From contig SXSX01000167.1 of the NCBI GenBank assembly GCA_005793295.1, positions 1 to 5,412 on the forward strand: 5,412 nt of DNA, read 5' to 3'. Under the pieces are notes generated by a model. The model worked only from the letters and a program-made list of their open reading frames with translations, had not been told where the DNA came from and ran no database searches. Shown piece by piece: positions 4,302 through 5,412 of the stretch. The stretch's first letter is position 1. Each line of letters opens with the position of its first letter. Position numbers and translations under genes: made by a program. This DNA comes from Burkholderiales bacterium (GTDB lineage Bacteria > Pseudomonadota > Gammaproteobacteria > Burkholderiales > Burkholderiaceae_C).

Positions 4302-5412
4302 ATGTCAGCCGAACTTTCTGTCTTGGACAGTCTGGAGCCAGACCGTCAAGTTGCGCAGTTGCGCATTCCGCCGCACTCTATTGAAGGTGAATCCAGCGTG
4401 CTCGGCGGTTTGCTGTTAGACAACAGCGCCTGGGATCGGGTGGGAGACGTGGTTTTTGACGGTGATTTTTACCGTTATGAGCACCGATTGATCTACTCCG
4501 CGATTGGAGCACTCATTAACGCCAACAAGCCCGCGGATGTCATCACCGTGTTTGAGCACATGCAAAGCCAGGGGCGTGCTGAGGAGGTTGGCGGACTGGC
4601 CTACCTGAACTCCTTGGCCCAATACGTTCCCAGTGCGAGCAACATTCGCCGCTATGCAGAAATCGTTCGCGACCGTTCAATCCTACGCAAGTTGGTCAGT
4701 GCCAGCGATGAAATCGCAACCAATGCTTTCAACACCAAAGGCCGGCCTGTCTCAGAAATCGTAGATGAGTCAGAGCAAAAGATTTTTAATATTGGTGAAC
4801 AAGGAAAACGCAACAGCCAAGGGTTTCAAGGACTGGATACCTTGGTTGTCAAGCTGTTAGACCGCGTTCAGGAGATGGCGGATAACCCCAATGATGTGAC
4901 CGGTGTACCGACTGGCTTTTATGACCTCGATCGGATGACTGCGGGTTTGCAGGCGGGCGATTTGGTGGTTCTGGCAGCTCGGCCATCAATGGGTAAAACG
5001 GCATTGGCCATCAATATTGCCGAACATGTGGCGCTGAACGAAGGCCTGCCCGTGGCTGTTTTCTCAATGGAGATGGGTGCGGCGCAATTGGCAGTGCGTA
5101 TTGTGGGTTCGATTGGCCGCATTGACCAAGGCCACTTAAGAACTGGCAAACTAACCGACGAAGAATGGCCGCGGTTGTCGGAAGCCATCGAAAAATTACG
5201 AACGATTTCATTGCACATTGACGAAAGTGCAGGCCTGACCTCCAGCGAATTACGGGCTAATGCAAGACGGCTTTCGCGCCAATGTGGCCAACTCGGCTTG
5301 ATTGTTGTGGACTACTTGCAACTGATGAGTGGCAACAGCAGTGAAGGCGAAAACCGAGCCACCGAGCTCGGTGAAATCTCGCGGGGCTTGAAAATGCTGG
5401 CCAAAGAGTTGA
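4302..5412 (+). CDS. dnaB: Replicative DNA helicase DnaB (3' truncated by window)
   Basis: DnaB is the hexameric 5'-3' helicase that unwinds DNA at the replication fork and recruits DnaG primase. The frame stays open to the window edge for 370 codons; about 100 more would be expected from the usual length of 460-470. After a short variable leader, the N-terminal helical domain begins near LRIPPHSIEGESSVLGGLLL (20-39) and runs to about 165, with a linker up to about 195. The RecA-like motor domain follows: VPTGFYDLDRMTAGLQAGDL (202-221), Walker A ARPSMGKT (226-233, lysine 232), the catalytic glutamate in FSMEM (E257), Walker B LIVVDYLQLM with D337, and SRGLKMLAKEL at the edge. Arginine-finger and DNA-loop residues lie beyond the window. 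No intein interrupts the P-loop or Walker B up to the edge. The ATG is preceded by AGGAA at 4293-4297. It follows the ribosomal operon in the usual order but is separated from it by a terminator. Confidence 0.97.
   Translation, partial: MSAELSVLDSLEPDRQVAQLRIPPHSIEGESSVLGGLLLDNSAWDRVGDVVFDGDFYRYEHRLIYSAIGALINANKPADVITVFEHMQSQGRAEEVGGLAYLNSLAQYVPSASNIRRYAEIVRDRSILRKLVSASDEIATNAFNTKGRPVSEIVDESEQKIFNIGEQGKRNSQGFQGLDTLVVKLLDRVQEMADNPNDVTGVPTGFYDLDRMTAGLQAGDLVVLAARPSMGKTALAINIAEHVALNEGLPVAVFSMEMGAAQLAVRIVGSIGRIDQGHLRTGKLTDEEWPRLSEAIEKLRTISLHIDESAGLTSSELRANARRLSRQCGQLGLIVVDYLQLMSGNSSEGENRATELGEISRGLKMLAKEL

Noticed and set aside
4919..5218. 99-codon minus-strand open frame opposite dnaB
   Set aside because: It lies antisense to the DnaB Walker A region, whose protein sequence is clearly conserved on the plus strand. 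No independent evidence supports it.
4986..5330. Intein in dnaB, a frequent insertion site at the P-loop and Walker B
   Set aside because: Walker A (ARPSMGKT) and Walker B (LIVVDYLQLM) are both uninterrupted in the visible part.

Overview
The window is a chromosomal housekeeping segment, all on the + strand. It most likely comes from a betaproteobacterium of the order Burkholderiales. Three things support this: the gene order rpsF-priB-rpsR-rplI-dnaB, the N-terminally extended ribosomal protein S18, and the betaproteobacterial wording of PEP synthase and DnaB (for example FSMEMGAAQLAVR in DnaB). Base composition looks moderate by eye, so a lower-GC freshwater Comamonadaceae-like lineage is possible. 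That narrower placement is inference.

Layout. Bases 1-287 are the 3' end of ppsA (phosphoenolpyruvate synthase), including its catalytic cysteine. Its stop codon overlaps the start of a 761-residue sodium:solute symporter (284-2569) at ATGATGA. The symporter resembles the VC_2705-type family. It appears to carry the normally separate small subunit (DUF4212-type, two membrane helices) fused to its N-terminus, a long charged helical insert, and a textbook EF-hand calcium loop between membrane helices. Bases 2570-2721 hold no gene. They contain a perfect TATAAT box and a dense run of inverted repeats, one of which is a terminator-like hairpin with a T tract inside the presumed rpsF leader. The ribosomal/replication operon follows: rpsF (S6), priB (primosomal protein N), rpsR (S18) and rplI (L9), closed by a clear intrinsic terminator at 4196-4230. 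A short gap then leads to dnaB (replicative helicase), which is open at the window's right edge after 370 residues.

How the genes work together. ppsA and the symporter form a translationally coupled pair. This suggests uptake of a small carboxylate linked to gluconeogenic entry at PEP, although the substrate cannot be read from the sequence. rpsF, rpsR and rplI encode ribosomal proteins, and PriB is embedded with them beside the helicase it helps to load. No mobile element, CRISPR array, tRNA or rRNA was seen. I found no wholly new system. The points most worth checking are the fused symporter with its EF-hand and the structured rpsF leader.
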